Shown here: in pieces, positions 1-8,072 of the stretch
Position numbering within the stretch: the first letter of the stretch is position 1
Layout of the letters: each line of letters begins with the position of its first letter
Source: Trinickia diaoshuihuensis
Lineage (GTDB): Bacteria; Pseudomonadota; Gammaproteobacteria; Burkholderiales; Burkholderiaceae
Direction of reading: 5' to 3'
DNA length: 64,000 bases
NCBI RefSeq assembly: GCF_003390925.1
Contig: NZ_QUBS01000026.1
Span: 146,095 to 210,094 of the forward strand
Program-made: the position numbers and the translations under genes
The notes under the pieces: model-generated
Database searches by the model: none
What the model was told of the DNA's origin: nothing
The model's input: the letters and a program-made list of their open reading frames with translations, nothing else

Positions 1-869
1 ATCATGACGGACGCTTGACCCAGAATGCCGATGCCCGCCGTGACGTTGAGAAACAGGACGAGCCAGACGAGATAGAACTGCGGGGTCGTCAAGGCGCGAT
101 CGATATGCACGTGGTTGCGCGTGATCATCTTATGGGTGGTGTCCGGGGGCACCCAGCCCGCCGGCTTCCAATCGGCGGGCGGCACGCGAATGGCCAGCGC
201 CCCGATCGTCATCGAGATGAAGTAGGCAATGCCGAGGACGACGAACGTTTCGGCCACGCCGACGCTCGTCGCGCTTTTGAAGTGATTCATGAGCGCGACG
301 GACAGCGGCGCGGCGATCATCGCGCCGCCGCCGAAGCCCATGATCGCCATCCCCGTCGCCATGCCGCGGCGGTCGGGAAACCAGCGAATCAGCGTGGAGA
401 CGGGCGACACGTAACCGAGCCCGAGCCCGATCCCGCCGATGACGCCATAACCCAAATAGAGCAGCGCGATCTGATGCAGCCATACGCCGAGGGCGGAGAC
501 GAGAAAGCCGCCCCCGAAGCAGCATGCGGCCGTGAACATCGTGCGGCGCGGCCCCACGTGCTCGAGCCATTTGCCCGCGAAAGCGGCCGACAGTCCAAGG
601 AAGACGATCGCCAGCGAAAAGATCCAGCCGAGCGTGGTCAGCGACCAGTCGCCGGGGGCGGATTGCGTGATGCCGATGACCTTGGTCAGCGGCCCGTTGA
701 ACACGGAAAAGGCATACGCTTGCCCGATGCAAAGATGCACGGCGAGGGCGGCGGGCGGCACCATCCAGCGCGAAAAGCCCGGCTTGGCGATAGTCGCCTG
801 TTTAGAAAAGAACGGCGGCGAACCGGCGATGCCGGTCGAATGAGTCGTGCTGCTCACTGGGGTCTCCAT
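1..869 (-). CDS. MFS transporter, oxalate/formate antiporter-like (3' end cut by window edge)
   Basis: An inner-membrane transporter of the major facilitator superfamily, most like the OFA (oxalate:formate antiporter) subfamily. The frame is open from the ATG at 869 to the left edge, giving 289 residues. After a soluble N-terminus of about 35 residues come alternating hydrophobic segments. The loop motif GKWLEHVGPRR follows the second segment, and the mid-protein text IRWFPDRRGMATGMAIMGFG is characteristic of this subfamily. The start is supported by a modest purine-rich GAGACGAG upstream. The C-terminal half lies outside the window. The substrate cannot be read from the sequence; oxalate/formate is only the subfamily name. 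Confidence 0.85.
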   Translation of the reverse strand, partial: METPVSSTTHSTGIAGSPPFFSKQATIAKPGFSRWMVPPAALAVHLCIGQAYAFSVFNGPLTKVIGITQSAPGDWSLTTLGWIFSLAIVFLGLSAAFAGKWLEHVGPRRTMFTAACCFGGGFLVSALGVWLHQIALLYLGYGVIGGIGLGLGYVSPVSTLIRWFPDRRGMATGMAIMGFGGGAMIAAPLSVALMNHFKSATSVGVAETFVVLGIAYFISMTIGALAIRVPPADWKPAGWVPPDTTHKMITRNHVHIDRALTTPQFYLVWLVLFLNVTAGIGILGQASVM

Positions 870-1051
870 CTCGTCTCGTTGGCGTGGGTCAGCGGGCGAG
901 CATGCATGCTCGACATGCGGACAGAACTGTTGCGCGCTCAACGATATGAGCGCAGGTTAGTGCCTGCAATAGGAAACGGGAATGCATAAAGGGTTGTGAC
1001 GGATGACGTCCGATCAAGTTGGTCAAATATTGGTATGTCAGCAAAGCCCGA

Positions 1052-1084
1052 AAAACAAAAAAGCCCGATCAAGGGATCGGGCTT
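1052..1084 (-). terminator. Rho-independent terminator behind tRNA-fMet
   Basis: A perfect 10-bp stem (1061-1070 with 1075-1084, four-base loop AAGG) is followed, reading the minus strand, by a T-rich tract. It lies 90 bases downstream of the initiator tRNA and in its direction. Confidence 0.85.
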
Positions 1085-1171
1085 CGATGTTTGGGCGATG
1101 CTCCTGAAAGAAGCGAATGTGCGCGGTTCTTTCAGATTTTCTCGCGGTGACTGCGCTTTGGCATGAGCGCT

Positions 1172-1248
<77 letters not shown>

Positions 1249-1264
1249 TCCGTCGAAAGATAAG

Positions 1265-1293
1265 AGTATAGGGGAAACCAGAATGCGGTGCAA
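1265..1293 (-). promoter_or_regulatory. Sigma-70 promoter of tRNA-fMet
   Basis: Read on the minus strand: -35 TTGCAC, 17-base spacer, -10 TATACT, ending 16 bases before the tRNA 5' end. Spacing is ideal and the -10 matches five of six consensus bases. Confidence 0.75.
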
Positions 1294-1370
1294 CTGAAAT
1301 CGACGGAGCAGGGCAAATACGCGGCGCGTTCAGGAACGTCGCCATCGCGCGCGTAGGCTAGAATCGGCCC

Positions 1371-1868
1371 ATGAACCTCGAACACGACCTTCTAGCCATT
1401 GCCGATCAAGAGCGCACGCTCGTCTTTCCGCGCTTCGATGCAGCGCGAGCGTGGAAGCTCGGCGTCTTTTTGCGCGAGCTGGCCATTGCCCGCAATCATG
1501 CGATTGCGATCGACGTCCGCACGTTCGGATTGCCGCTTTTTTTCACCGCGCTCGACGGCACCACGCCCGATAACTCGGCGTGGGTGCGGCGCAAGAGCAA
1601 CGTCGTCGCGCACTTCCGGCGCAGCTCGTACGCGGTGGGCTTGCGTCTGCAGCAAACGAACGCGACGCTCCCGGAAAAATATGGTTTGCTCCCGGCCGAG
1701 TACGCCGCGGCCGGCGGTTCGTTCCCGATTACGCTGGCGGGCGTCGGCGCGATCGGCGCGGTCACGGTGTCGGGTCTCTCGCAGCGGGCCGATCATGAAC
1801 TCGTCGTCGAGGCGCTGTGCGCGGAGCTCGAGCACGACTTCGCCAAGCTTGCGCTCGACAAGGTTTGA
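1371..1868 (+). CDS. UPF0303 / GlcG-HbpS-like protein
   Basis: A 165-residue cytosolic protein of the UPF0303 family, related to the GlcG/HbpS fold (annotated as heme-degrading or heme-binding domain in many genomes). The body GVFLRELA...[19 protein letters not shown] and the C-terminal [30 protein letters not shown] segment are typical. Its biochemical role is not established. It lies three bases upstream of the SMR transporter, so the two are probably cotranscribed. Confidence 0.8.
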   Translation: MNLEHDLLAIADQERTLVFPRFDAARAWKLGVFLRELAIARNHAIAIDVRTFGLPLFFTALDGTTPDNSAWVRRKSNVVAHFRRSSYAVGLRLQQTNATLPEKYGLLPAEYAAAGGSFPITLAGVGAIGAVTVSGLSQRADHELVVEALCAELEHDFAKLALDKV

Positions 1869-1871
1869 TCG

Positions 1872-2210
1872 ATGCGCGGCTCGGGCTATGTTTGGCTGGC
1901 GATCGCCATCGTCGCCGAGGTCGTCGGCACGTCGGCGCTGCGCGCATCCGAAGGATTCACGCGCCTCGCGCCGGCGCTCATCGTCGTCGCGGGATACGGG
2001 CTGGCGTTCTACTGTCTGTCGATGACGCTCAAGTCGATGCCGGTCGGCATCGTTTACGCCATTTGGTCGGGCGTCGGCATTGTCCTCATTACGCTCGTCG
2101 CCATGGTGCTTTATCGGCAAATTCCCGATCTCGCGGCTGTGGCAGGCCTCTCGTTGATTGTCGCGGGCGTGGTCGTGTTGAACGTTTTTTCCAAGATGCA
2201 GGCGCACTAG
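1872..2210 (+). CDS. SMR family drug/quaternary ammonium efflux protein (EmrE-like)
   Basis: A 112-residue protein with four predicted transmembrane helices, the size of EmrE. The essential membrane glutamate is present in helix 1 (E16 in AEVVGT), and the helix 3 motif YAIWSGVGI is intact. Proteins of this family export cationic compounds or guanidinium in exchange for protons, as antiparallel dimers. It starts three bases after the UPF0303 stop, which implies one transcript. The SMR subtype (Qac or Gdx) cannot be decided by eye. Confidence 0.9.
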   Translation: MRGSGYVWLAIAIVAEVVGTSALRASEGFTRLAPALIVVAGYGLAFYCLSMTLKSMPVGIVYAIWSGVGIVLITLVAMVLYRQIPDLAAVAGLSLIVAGVVVLNVFSKMQAH

Positions 2211-2240
2211 CGGGCGGCGAACTCGTTGAGCGCCGAGGCC

Positions 2241-2453
2241 TCAGCCCTGCGGGCGGCCGTCTTGATCGACAAGCACGCGGATGCCCGCGCGCGCAACCGC
2301 CTCGCGGCTTGTTTCGCCCTCGGGCGTCGCGGCATCTTCCCATAAGTTGATCGCCCGAGGCACGTCGATTCCGTTACGTTCGGCGTAGTCGAACCAAGCC
2401 GTCGATGCCTCCGGTTCGGGCACCGGGCGGTCGTGCAAAAAGTACTGATCCAT
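2241..2453 (-). CDS. Conserved hypothetical protein, 70 residues
   Basis: A small acidic soluble protein beginning MDQYFLHDRPVPEPE. It has a tryptophan-containing centre (STAWFDYAERNGID), and its C-terminus IRVLVDQDGRPQG looks like a beta-strand. No family recognised. The frame continues upstream to an alternative ATG at 2537, but that extension has a composition unlike a folded protein and would run towards the promoter of the next gene, so the inner ATG is preferred. It is convergent with the SMR gene and divergent from the CoA hydrolase. Confidence 0.5.
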   Translation of the reverse strand: MDQYFLHDRPVPEPEASTAWFDYAERNGIDVPRAINLWEDAATPEGETSREAVARAGIRVLVDQDGRPQG

Positions 2454-2567
2454 GGCGGCGCTCGTTAGAAATTTCGGCTGATCCTGCGTAGCAAAAAACG
2501 GGCTCCGCTCACGGTGTGCCGCTTGAGCCTCGCGCATGCTACCTTCATCGTTTCTCGACTTTTTCGC

Positions 2568-3728
2568 ATGCCGCCCATGTCCAAGTCAGAATCGATTGCC
2601 GCTTCGCGCGACGACGTCGTGACCCGAGTCGAAAACCGCATCGGGTTCATTGAGCTGAATCGGCCGCAGGCGCTCAATGCTCTTTCGCTTCCGATGATCC
2701 GCACGATTCACGCCGCGTTGGATGCGTGGCGCGAGGACCCCGAGGTGCTTGCGGTCGTTGCGCACAGCTTGCATCCGCGCGCGTTTTGCGCGGGCGGCGA
2801 CGTCCGCTTCTTTTACGAGGCCGGGCGCCGGGGCGACGTAGCGGCGCGCGACGCGTTCTTCACCGAGGAATACGCGCTCGATCACGCCATCTTTACTTAC
2901 GCCAAGCCGTATATCGCGCTGATGGAAGGCGTCGTCATGGGCGGTGGCATGGGCATTTCGCAGGGTGCTCATCGTACCGGCGGGATGCGGATCGTCAGCG
3001 AGACGACGAAGATGGCGATGCCCGAGACGCGCATCGGCTTTTTCCCCGACGTGGGTTCCGGTTGGTTCCTCGCGCGCACGCCTGGAGCGATCGGCCGCTA
3101 TTTGGCCGTGACGGGTGCGACGATCGGCGCAGTCGATGCGCTGTATGCCGGATTGGCCGATGCGTACCTGGACAGTTCGGTGATCGCGGCGCTCCTAGAT
3201 GCGCTCAGTCGAACAGCGTTCTCCGACGCGCGGGATGTGCTCGCCTGCGTGGAGGGTTTCGCAAGCCCGAACGCGCCGGTGGCGCAGCTCAGGCAGGGGG
3301 AGCATGCGGACGGCTTATCGCTTGCCGCGGCGCGCGGGTGGATCGATCGGCACTTTAGCCAGCCCGACGTTCAGTCCATCCTCGGTTCGCTGGCGTCGGA
3401 GACCGAGCCCGGCGGGCGCGAGTGGGCGCAAGACATGATTCAGGTGATGCGAGCGCGCTCGCCGTTGTCGATGGCGGTCGCGCTCGAGGTGGTCACGCGC
3501 GCGGAAGGGACGATGTCCGATTGCCTGCGGCGCGATCTCGATTTGACGCGTTCGATGTTCGATCACGGCGACGTCATCGAGGGCGTGCGCGCCCGTATCG
3601 TCGACAAGGACGACCGTCCCGTATGGCGTATCGCCCGAGCGGAAGACGTCACGCGCGCCGAAGTCGAGCACATGTTCGTCAGTTCTTGGCCGCCCGAAGC
3701 GCATCCGCTGCGCCATCTGGTGGGGTAG
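2568..3728 (+). CDS. Enoyl-CoA hydratase/isomerase family protein, 3-hydroxyisobutyryl-CoA hydrolase-like
   Basis: A 386-residue crotonase-fold protein of the long (ECH_2) type, which includes 3-hydroxyisobutyryl-CoA hydrolase of valine breakdown. The oxyanion-hole segments are FCAGGD (residues 73-78) and MGGGMG (124-129). The acid/base residues of the hydrolase branch are both present in the run around PETRIGFFPDVGSGWF (E153 and D161). Length matches HIBYL-CoA hydrolases. The start could also be the in-frame ATG at 2577; neither has a strong ribosome site. A plain enoyl-CoA hydratase function is less likely because those are about 260 residues. Confidence 0.85.
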   Translation: MPPMSKSESIAASRDDVVTRVENRIGFIELNRPQALNALSLPMIRTIHAALDAWREDPEVLAVVAHSLHPRAFCAGGDVRFFYEAGRRGDVAARDAFFTEEYALDHAIFTYAKPYIALMEGVVMGGGMGISQGAHRTGGMRIVSETTKMAMPETRIGFFPDVGSGWFLARTPGAIGRYLAVTGATIGAVDALYAGLADAYLDSSVIAALLDALSRTAFSDARDVLACVEGFASPNAPVAQLRQGEHADGLSLAAARGWIDRHFSQPDVQSILGSLASETEPGGREWAQDMIQVMRARSPLSMAVALEVVTRAEGTMSDCLRRDLDLTRSMFDHGDVIEGVRARIVDKDDRPVWRIARAEDVTRAEVEHMFVSSWPPEAHPLRHLVG

Positions 3729-3750
3729 CTCCGGCGGTAGACGGCGCCGG

Positions 3751-4179
3751 TCAAGATTCGTCTTGCAGCGGACGCATGAAGGCGCGCATGAATACGAGCG
3801 CCCCCCATCCCCATACCGCATTGGCCGCGAAGCCCACGGCGAGTCGCGGGAGCATGTTGCCGCTCGGCCAGATGCCGCGTGCGGGGTCGAGCGCGAAGAC
3901 GCGCGCGGCCGTCAGGACGATGCCGCCAAATACGAACGCCGGCAGCCAAGGCGCCGTGCCTTCGGGTCCGACGCGCAGCAACCACGCCATTAGGACGGCC
4001 CAGGCGGCGCTCCAAAGCGCGTTGGCGATGAATTCGGGGATGCCGAGCGGCGCGAAGGGATCGGTGGAAAAACCCGTGGCCGAAATCAAGCCCGCCGCAT
4101 GCAGCAATCCGAGCGTGGCTTCGCGAAAAAACAGCGCCGCGAGGAATCCCGAAACGAAAGGCAGAATGAATTTTTGCAT
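3751..4179 (-). CDS. Hypothetical membrane protein, 142 residues
   Basis: A small inner-membrane protein with about four hydrophobic helices (near residues 4-20, 45-65, 75-95 and 105-125), starting MQKFILPFVSGFLAALFF. No family recognised and no catalytic motif visible. The frame extends upstream to 4308, but the first 43 residues there are low-complexity and non-hydrophobic, so the ATG at 4179 that opens directly into the first helix is chosen. It is convergent with the CoA hydrolase, 22 bases away. Confidence 0.65.
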   Translation of the reverse strand: MQKFILPFVSGFLAALFFREATLGLLHAAGLISATGFSTDPFAPLGIPEFIANALWSAAWAVLMAWLLRVGPEGTAPWLPAFVFGGIVLTAARVFALDPARGIWPSGNMLPRLAVGFAANAVWGWGALVFMRAFMRPLQDES

Positions 4180-4374
4180 GTAGTGCGGGGCGAATGTCTT
4201 GGATGCGGGCGGCGCGGCGCGCGGCCCATGCGGATTCGCGGCTTCGCGAAAATCGAAACGAGCGACATTATAGGCGGGCCCCGCGCTTGCGCCGGGCGCT
4301 TGCGGCATGCCGGCTGTGCAACGCTCAGAAAATGCTACTCTGAAAGAGCGATGGCATGAGATGAGGAGCGGGCC

Positions 4375-4572
4375 ATGTCCAAATCCTTGAGTCCGGAAGC
4401 GGTCGAGGCGTTGCGTCGCTTGGATGAAGTCGGCGTCGGTCAGGCGCCGCCGCTGGTCTCCACGTCGATCGCGGCCGAGTTGCTCGGTGCGGGTCTCGCC
4501 GGCGAAAACGGGAGCGGCGTGATCGAGATTACTTGCGACGGCCGCAAATATTTGTCCGGGGATTGCGATTAG
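4375..4572 (+). CDS. Conserved hypothetical protein, 65 residues
   Basis: A small soluble protein: a helical N-terminus (LSPEAVEALRRLDEVG), a middle resembling a winged-helix fragment (STSIAAELLGAGLAGE) and a C-terminal strand-rich GVIEITCDGRKYLSG. A GAGGAGCGG ribosome site lies directly upstream of the ATG. Its function is unknown. Layout and length suggest a DNA-binding or regulatory peptide, but that is a guess. Confidence 0.65.
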   Translation: MSKSLSPEAVEALRRLDEVGVGQAPPLVSTSIAAELLGAGLAGENGSGVIEITCDGRKYLSGDCD

Positions 4573-4648
4573 GCGGCGAGCGTCGAACCGTACCGGTGCC
4601 GACTCTGGGCCCGACGCGGCGACGCGAAGACCGTATCGGAGGGTAGCG

Positions 4649-4909
4649 ATGGAACCGAACGGTATCGATATGGGCGACTACGTCGAGCGTTATCGCGGAT
4701 TTACGCTCGAAGTTGCCGTCGAGCAGGTCGCGACGGGCTTGAAGTCGCATTACCGCGTCTTGCGCGACAGCGAGATCGCACTCGATTGGCGTTTGCTTTC
4801 GGTCGACGATACATGGCCGACGGAGCAGCGCGCCGCACAGCATGCGCTCGGCGCGGCGCGGGCGGCGGTGGATGCCGAGTTGATGTGCGCATGGCCGCGC
4901 GAGCCGTAA
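4649..4909 (+). CDS. Conserved hypothetical protein, 86 residues
   Basis: A small acidic soluble protein, MEPNGIDMGDYVERYRGFTLEV at the start with an alternating beta pattern, then a helical C-terminus rich in alanine. A GGAGGGTAGCG ribosome site precedes the ATG. It lies 76 bases after the 65-residue gene on the same strand and may share its transcript. No family recognised. Confidence 0.6.
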   Translation: MEPNGIDMGDYVERYRGFTLEVAVEQVATGLKSHYRVLRDSEIALDWRLLSVDDTWPTEQRAAQHALGAARAAVDAELMCAWPREP

Positions 4910-4966
4910 CCGGCATCGACTCCGGCACGCGGGCGGCCGACGCCCGCGCGCCCGATCGAAGTCTCG

Positions 4967-6229
4967 TCAGGTGATCGACGGTTCGCTCGCGCGCTTGGCC
5001 GAGCCGGTCTCGCCCGCGTCGCGCGTTTCAGGCAGGGTGGCCCACACGAGCAGCACCGCGAGGGCGCCGGCCGCGGCTAGGGCCATGAAACTGACCGTAT
5101 TGCCGAACCGGTCGGAAATGAAGCCGGCGGCTAACGTGCTCAGCGTCGCGCCGATACCGGCCGTCAAGCCGAATAAGCCGATACATAGGTTGTAATGCCC
5201 CTTGCCGCCGGCGACGTCGGCTGCGATCAGCGGCAGCATGACGCCGAAGACAGCCGCGCTGATGCCGTCGAGCAATTGCACCGGCACCAGCAGATAGGGG
5301 CTCGAGACGCCCGCGAACAGTAGCGCGCGCACGGGCAGCGCCGCGAATCCGAAGACGAGAAGCGGGCGCCGCCCCCAGCGTTCGGCCGATCGCCCGACCC
5401 AAGGCGACATGGCCGCGACGACCATCTGCGGCACGATGATGCAGGCCGCAATGACGAGTTGGACGTTATCGGTCATACGGGCCGTCACTTCGCCGGCAGC
5501 CAGATTGAGCATGGCGGCATTCGACAGATGGAACAGCGCGATGCAAGCGGCGAAGATCAGCACGCGACGGTCGCGCAGTAGCGAACCGATGCTTTCCCGA
5601 TGCTGGCGCGAGTCCGGCGGGGGCGTTTTTTCGGCGTCGGGCGAACTCGGTTCGGGCGGCGGCGAGAATGCGGCTCGTCCCGTGTCCTCGATCATCGATA
5701 GCGCGATGAGCGCAGGGACCGTCAGCGCGGCGGTCAGCCAGAATACCGCGCGTGCCGACGAGTATTCGCCGAATGCGCCCATCGCCGCCGCGGCGAACGC
5801 GCTGCCGATCGAGGCGAAACGCGCGTTCCTGCCGAGCCGGTCTCCCAGGGCGTGGCGACCCACGAGTGCGAACGAGATTGCGGCGATCGCCGGCGTCAGC
5901 ATGCAACTCGCGAACCCGTGAAAGAGTTCGGCAGCGAGGACAGGCAACAAGGTGGGGCTGGCGGCGAGCAGCAGCGCGCACGCCGCGATCGCCAGGATCG
6001 CGGCGGCCCCGGCGGCCTTTTTATTGCGCAGTGCGTCGATGAGCGCGCCGGCCGGCACTTGGCTGAGCATTGCCGTTGCCGTGCCTACGCTCAAGGCGAT
6101 GCCGATCTCGCCTTGGGTCCACTTGTTGGCGGTCAGGTAAGCGGCGATGAACGGACCGAACCCCGTCTGGACGTTCGCCAGAAAGAAATTCAGCCAGTCG
6201 AGCGCGCGAAGACTTCGTGAAATGGCCAT
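4967..6229 (-). CDS. MFS transporter
   Basis: A 420-residue inner-membrane transporter with about twelve predicted helices in two halves joined by a long polar loop (near residues 185-220, rich in P, E and S). The N-terminal half holds LFHGFASCMLTPAIAA and the C-terminal half GRSAERWGRRPLLVFG, an MFS loop signature. The start at 6229 (MAISRSLRALDWL) opens directly into helix 1; the longer upstream frame is not protein-like. It begins 11 bases after the lipoprotein gene stops, so the two form an operon. Substrate unknown. Confidence 0.8.
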   Translation of the reverse strand: MAISRSLRALDWLNFFLANVQTGFGPFIAAYLTANKWTQGEIGIALSVGTATAMLSQVPAGALIDALRNKKAAGAAAILAIAACALLLAASPTLLPVLAAELFHGFASCMLTPAIAAISFALVGRHALGDRLGRNARFASIGSAFAAAAMGAFGEYSSARAVFWLTAALTVPALIALSMIEDTGRAAFSPPPEPSSPDAEKTPPPDSRQHRESIGSLLRDRRVLIFAACIALFHLSNAAMLNLAAGEVTARMTDNVQLVIAACIIVPQMVVAAMSPWVGRSAERWGRRPLLVFGFAALPVRALLFAGVSSPYLLVPVQLLDGISAAVFGVMLPLIAADVAGGKGHYNLCIGLFGLTAGIGATLSTLAAGFISDRFGNTVSFMALAAAGALAVLLVWATLPETRDAGETGSAKRASEPSIT

Positions 6230-6240
6230 CTGCGCGTTCG

Positions 6241-7206
6241 TTACTTGGTGGGATGGCCGGCCGAGGCCGCCGTGTCTGCCGCAGCCGGCGCGACGGTGCG
6301 CACGGGCTGATTGGGCGTATAGGGCGGCGCGGCGTTGACCTGCGCATCGGTCAGATCGGTTTGCAGGTCCAAGCCATCCTCCTTTTGGACGAACCGCAAT
6401 GCCGACCAATCGGCCGCGATGCTGCGCCGTTCGTGAATCAGACTGCCGACGTCGACCACGGCCGCTTGCGGTTCTCCATGACTGTCGAGCAGGACATCGA
6501 CGACGCGACCCACGCGCTCGCCGTTAGCGCGTTCGGCGGTGGCGTCGATGATGCCGAGCAAACGCGCATCGTTCGCACCCGCCCCCGATCCGTTTTCCTT
6601 GGCCTTGGACGAGGCGGCCGCGGGCGCCTCGTTCGGGCCGATCGACAGCGTGATGGGGACCGTGCGCTGTTTCGGATCGAAGCGAAAATCGCTCCAAGGA
6701 AAGCGCATTTTACGGTCGCCGATGCCCATGAAGCCGGCCAATCGGACCAGCATCTCCCGCGGTTTGCCGGCCGTATCGACGAGCATGTCGATGGCGCGCC
6801 CGATGACTTTGCCGTCGGGGCGTTGCACGCGTGCGTCGAGCAGACCGTGGGTGTCGCCGTCGGCGAGCGCGCGGGTGGCGATCAGCGGCGGCGGCGCGGC
6901 GGGCTTGGCGGGCGGAGGCGGCGGCGCGCTCTGAGGCCGGCGCGGCGGATGATAGACGGGCCTGGGCGCCACGCGCTTGCGTTCCGGGGCTTCGCGCGGC
7001 GCCGAGGCCGCCGCCGGCGCGGACGCTTGCGGCTCGGATGCGGGTTCCAGCGCCTCCTGCTCCAGGGGCATCGCATTGAGGTCGGGGTCTTGCGCCGGCG
7101 TCAGGGGCGGCGGTCCAAACCATGTACTGCACCCGGCCAGCATCGCTAGCACAAGCACGAGAAAGACGCGCGCGGCGAGGCGCTGACGGGACGATCCGTC
7201 GCTCAT
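6241..7206 (-). CDS. Lipoprotein with two PRC-barrel domains
   Basis: A 321-residue exported lipoprotein: signal peptide with lipobox LAGC (C26), then a proline/alanine-rich linker (residues 35-110), then two PRC-barrel-like repeats (about 121-187 and 216-285). Each repeat contains a GRxxDxLxDxxG core (KVIGRAIDMLVDTAGKP and RVGRVVDVLLDSHGEP). PRC barrels usually mediate binding, for example in RimM and photosynthetic reaction centres. The envelope location and the tandem arrangement suggest a structural or scaffolding role. It is the first gene of a two-gene operon with the MFS transporter. Confidence 0.75.
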   Translation of the reverse strand: MSDGSSRQRLAARVFLVLVLAMLAGCSTWFGPPPLTPAQDPDLNAMPLEQEALEPASEPQASAPAAASAPREAPERKRVAPRPVYHPPRRPQSAPPPPPAKPAAPPPLIATRALADGDTHGLLDARVQRPDGKVIGRAIDMLVDTAGKPREMLVRLAGFMGIGDRKMRFPWSDFRFDPKQRTVPITLSIGPNEAPAAASSKAKENGSGAGANDARLLGIIDATAERANGERVGRVVDVLLDSHGEPQAAVVDVGSLIHERRSIAADWSALRFVQKEDGLDLQTDLTDAQVNAAPPYTPNQPVRTVAPAAADTAASAGHPTK

Positions 7207-7289
7207 TGACCGAAGCTCCTATATGTCTGGCGGCGGGCCGGCAAGGCGGCATAGTCGCAGGCCTCGCCGCGTTCACGCGGCCTACATTC

Positions 7290-7322
7290 TAGCGGGTGAG
7301 GTAAAATTACGGGCTCGCCGTT
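7290..7322 (+). repeat. 33-bp direct repeat, copy 1 (att-like, outer end)
   Basis: Identical over 33 bases to 8027-8059. The identity begins TAGCGGGTGAGG and ends GGGCTCGCCGTT. Beyond it the two copies stay partly alike for about a dozen bases, differing mostly by transitions. This suggests the outer copy is a second dusA leader, from another strain or an earlier junction. Confidence 0.9.
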
Positions 7323-7482
7323 CGTTTTACTCGATGGGGTAATGGCGTGCCGCTGTCGTAGCGCCGCTTCACAGTGGCGCGGTGCGTTTGGGACCGCGCT
7401 TGTAGTTAGCTCCGGTGGTGCTAATATCTGCTATTAGAGGTGGCGCATTCTGCGGGCGCCCGATCCCGAACGGACGCTGAAA

Positions 7483-7680
7483 ATGGAAAGAACCGTGGAC
7501 ATCCTTCGCACCGAGGCAGAAATCGGTAAGTTGATGGCCGAGACACGAAAGCTCAGCGACGAAGCAGCAAAGCTGCAAGCCGAAACGGCGAAGCTGAACC
7601 GTGAGGCACGATGGTATCCGGCATTCTGGGCCGTTGCCTTTATTGGCGCGGCGGCGGGGTTCGCGAAGCTCTTCCACTAA
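7483..7680 (+). CDS. Small coiled-coil protein with C-terminal membrane anchor (phage-type)
   Basis: A 65-residue protein. Residues 5-42 are a regular heptad-like helix (TEAEIGKLMAETRKLSDEAAK and on), followed by a hydrophobic segment AFWAVAFIGAAAGFAKLF as a tail anchor. Small proteins of this design are common in Burkholderia prophages and islands, with no known function. It lies within the segment bounded by the 33-bp repeats and is followed by a terminator. Confidence 0.7.
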   Translation: MERTVDILRTEAEIGKLMAETRKLSDEAAKLQAETAKLNREARWYPAFWAVAFIGAAAGFAKLFH

Positions 7681-7690
7681 ACACACAAGG

Positions 7691-7711
7691 CCCGCCGAAA
7701 GGCGGGTTTTT
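7691..7711 (+). terminator. Rho-independent terminator
   Basis: Six-bp GC stem CCCGCC/GGCGGG with loop GAAA, followed by five T residues, 11 bases after the 65-residue coiled-coil gene. Confidence 0.85.
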
Positions 7712-7716
7712 GCTAT

Positions 7717-7980
7717 ATGCGATATTCGTCCCCGTCCGCTGATGACTTTGAGCGCTTAAAGCATTCGCTCGGAAAGACAGGTAACGAAATGGCTGAGCTT
7801 TTTGGAGTGGCCGGCGGTCAACAATGGCGCAAATATACGAGCAGGTCCGAGTCGCGCCAGATGTCGCCGCAGATTCTATTTTTCGGCGCTGCTCGGCTTG
7901 CCCTATCTGACGAGGAACTCGCGCGTGTACTCGAGCGGATGCGGGAAATCGGCGCGGATATTGACCTCGCACAAGAATAA
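7717..7980 (+). CDS. Small phage-type HTH-like protein, 87 residues
   Basis: A short soluble protein: FERLKHSLGKTGNEMAELFG resembles the first helices of an XRE/Cro-type helix-turn-helix. It is followed by a W-R-K-Y motif and a helical C-terminus (LSDEELARVLERMREIGADID). The ATG directly follows the preceding terminator and no ribosome site is evident, so the start is uncertain. Probably a leftover regulator of the element bounded by the 33-bp repeats. Assignment to a named family is not certain. Confidence 0.55.
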   Translation: MRYSSPSADDFERLKHSLGKTGNEMAELFGVAGGQQWRKYTSRSESRQMSPQILFFGAARLALSDEELARVLERMREIGADIDLAQE

Positions 7981-8026
7981 TAGAGCCGCTGGCTGACCTT
8001 CCGGCATCGGCTTGCGCGTCCACTTT

Positions 8027-8059
8027 TAGCGGGTGAGGTAAAATTACGGGCTCGCCGTT
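8027..8059 (+). repeat. 33-bp direct repeat, copy 2 (att-like, dusA side)
   Basis: Exact 33-base copy of 7290-7322, ending 13 bases before the dusA start codon. The 5' end of dusA is a known integration target for a family of phage and island integrases. The pair therefore looks like the attachment sites of an element that has lost its integrase. Confidence 0.9.
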
Positions 8060-8072
8060 TGCCTTATCCGCC

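Noticed and set aside
15..989. 324-codon frame on the plus strand at the left edge
   Set aside because: Antisense to the OFA-like transporter, whose minus-strand frame gives clear membrane segments and family motifs.
1872..2210. SMR gene as an arn flippase subunit
   Set aside because: It has the membrane glutamate and tryptophan motifs of drug/guanidinium SMR pumps and is far from the arn operon; the subunit at 41404 is the better candidate.
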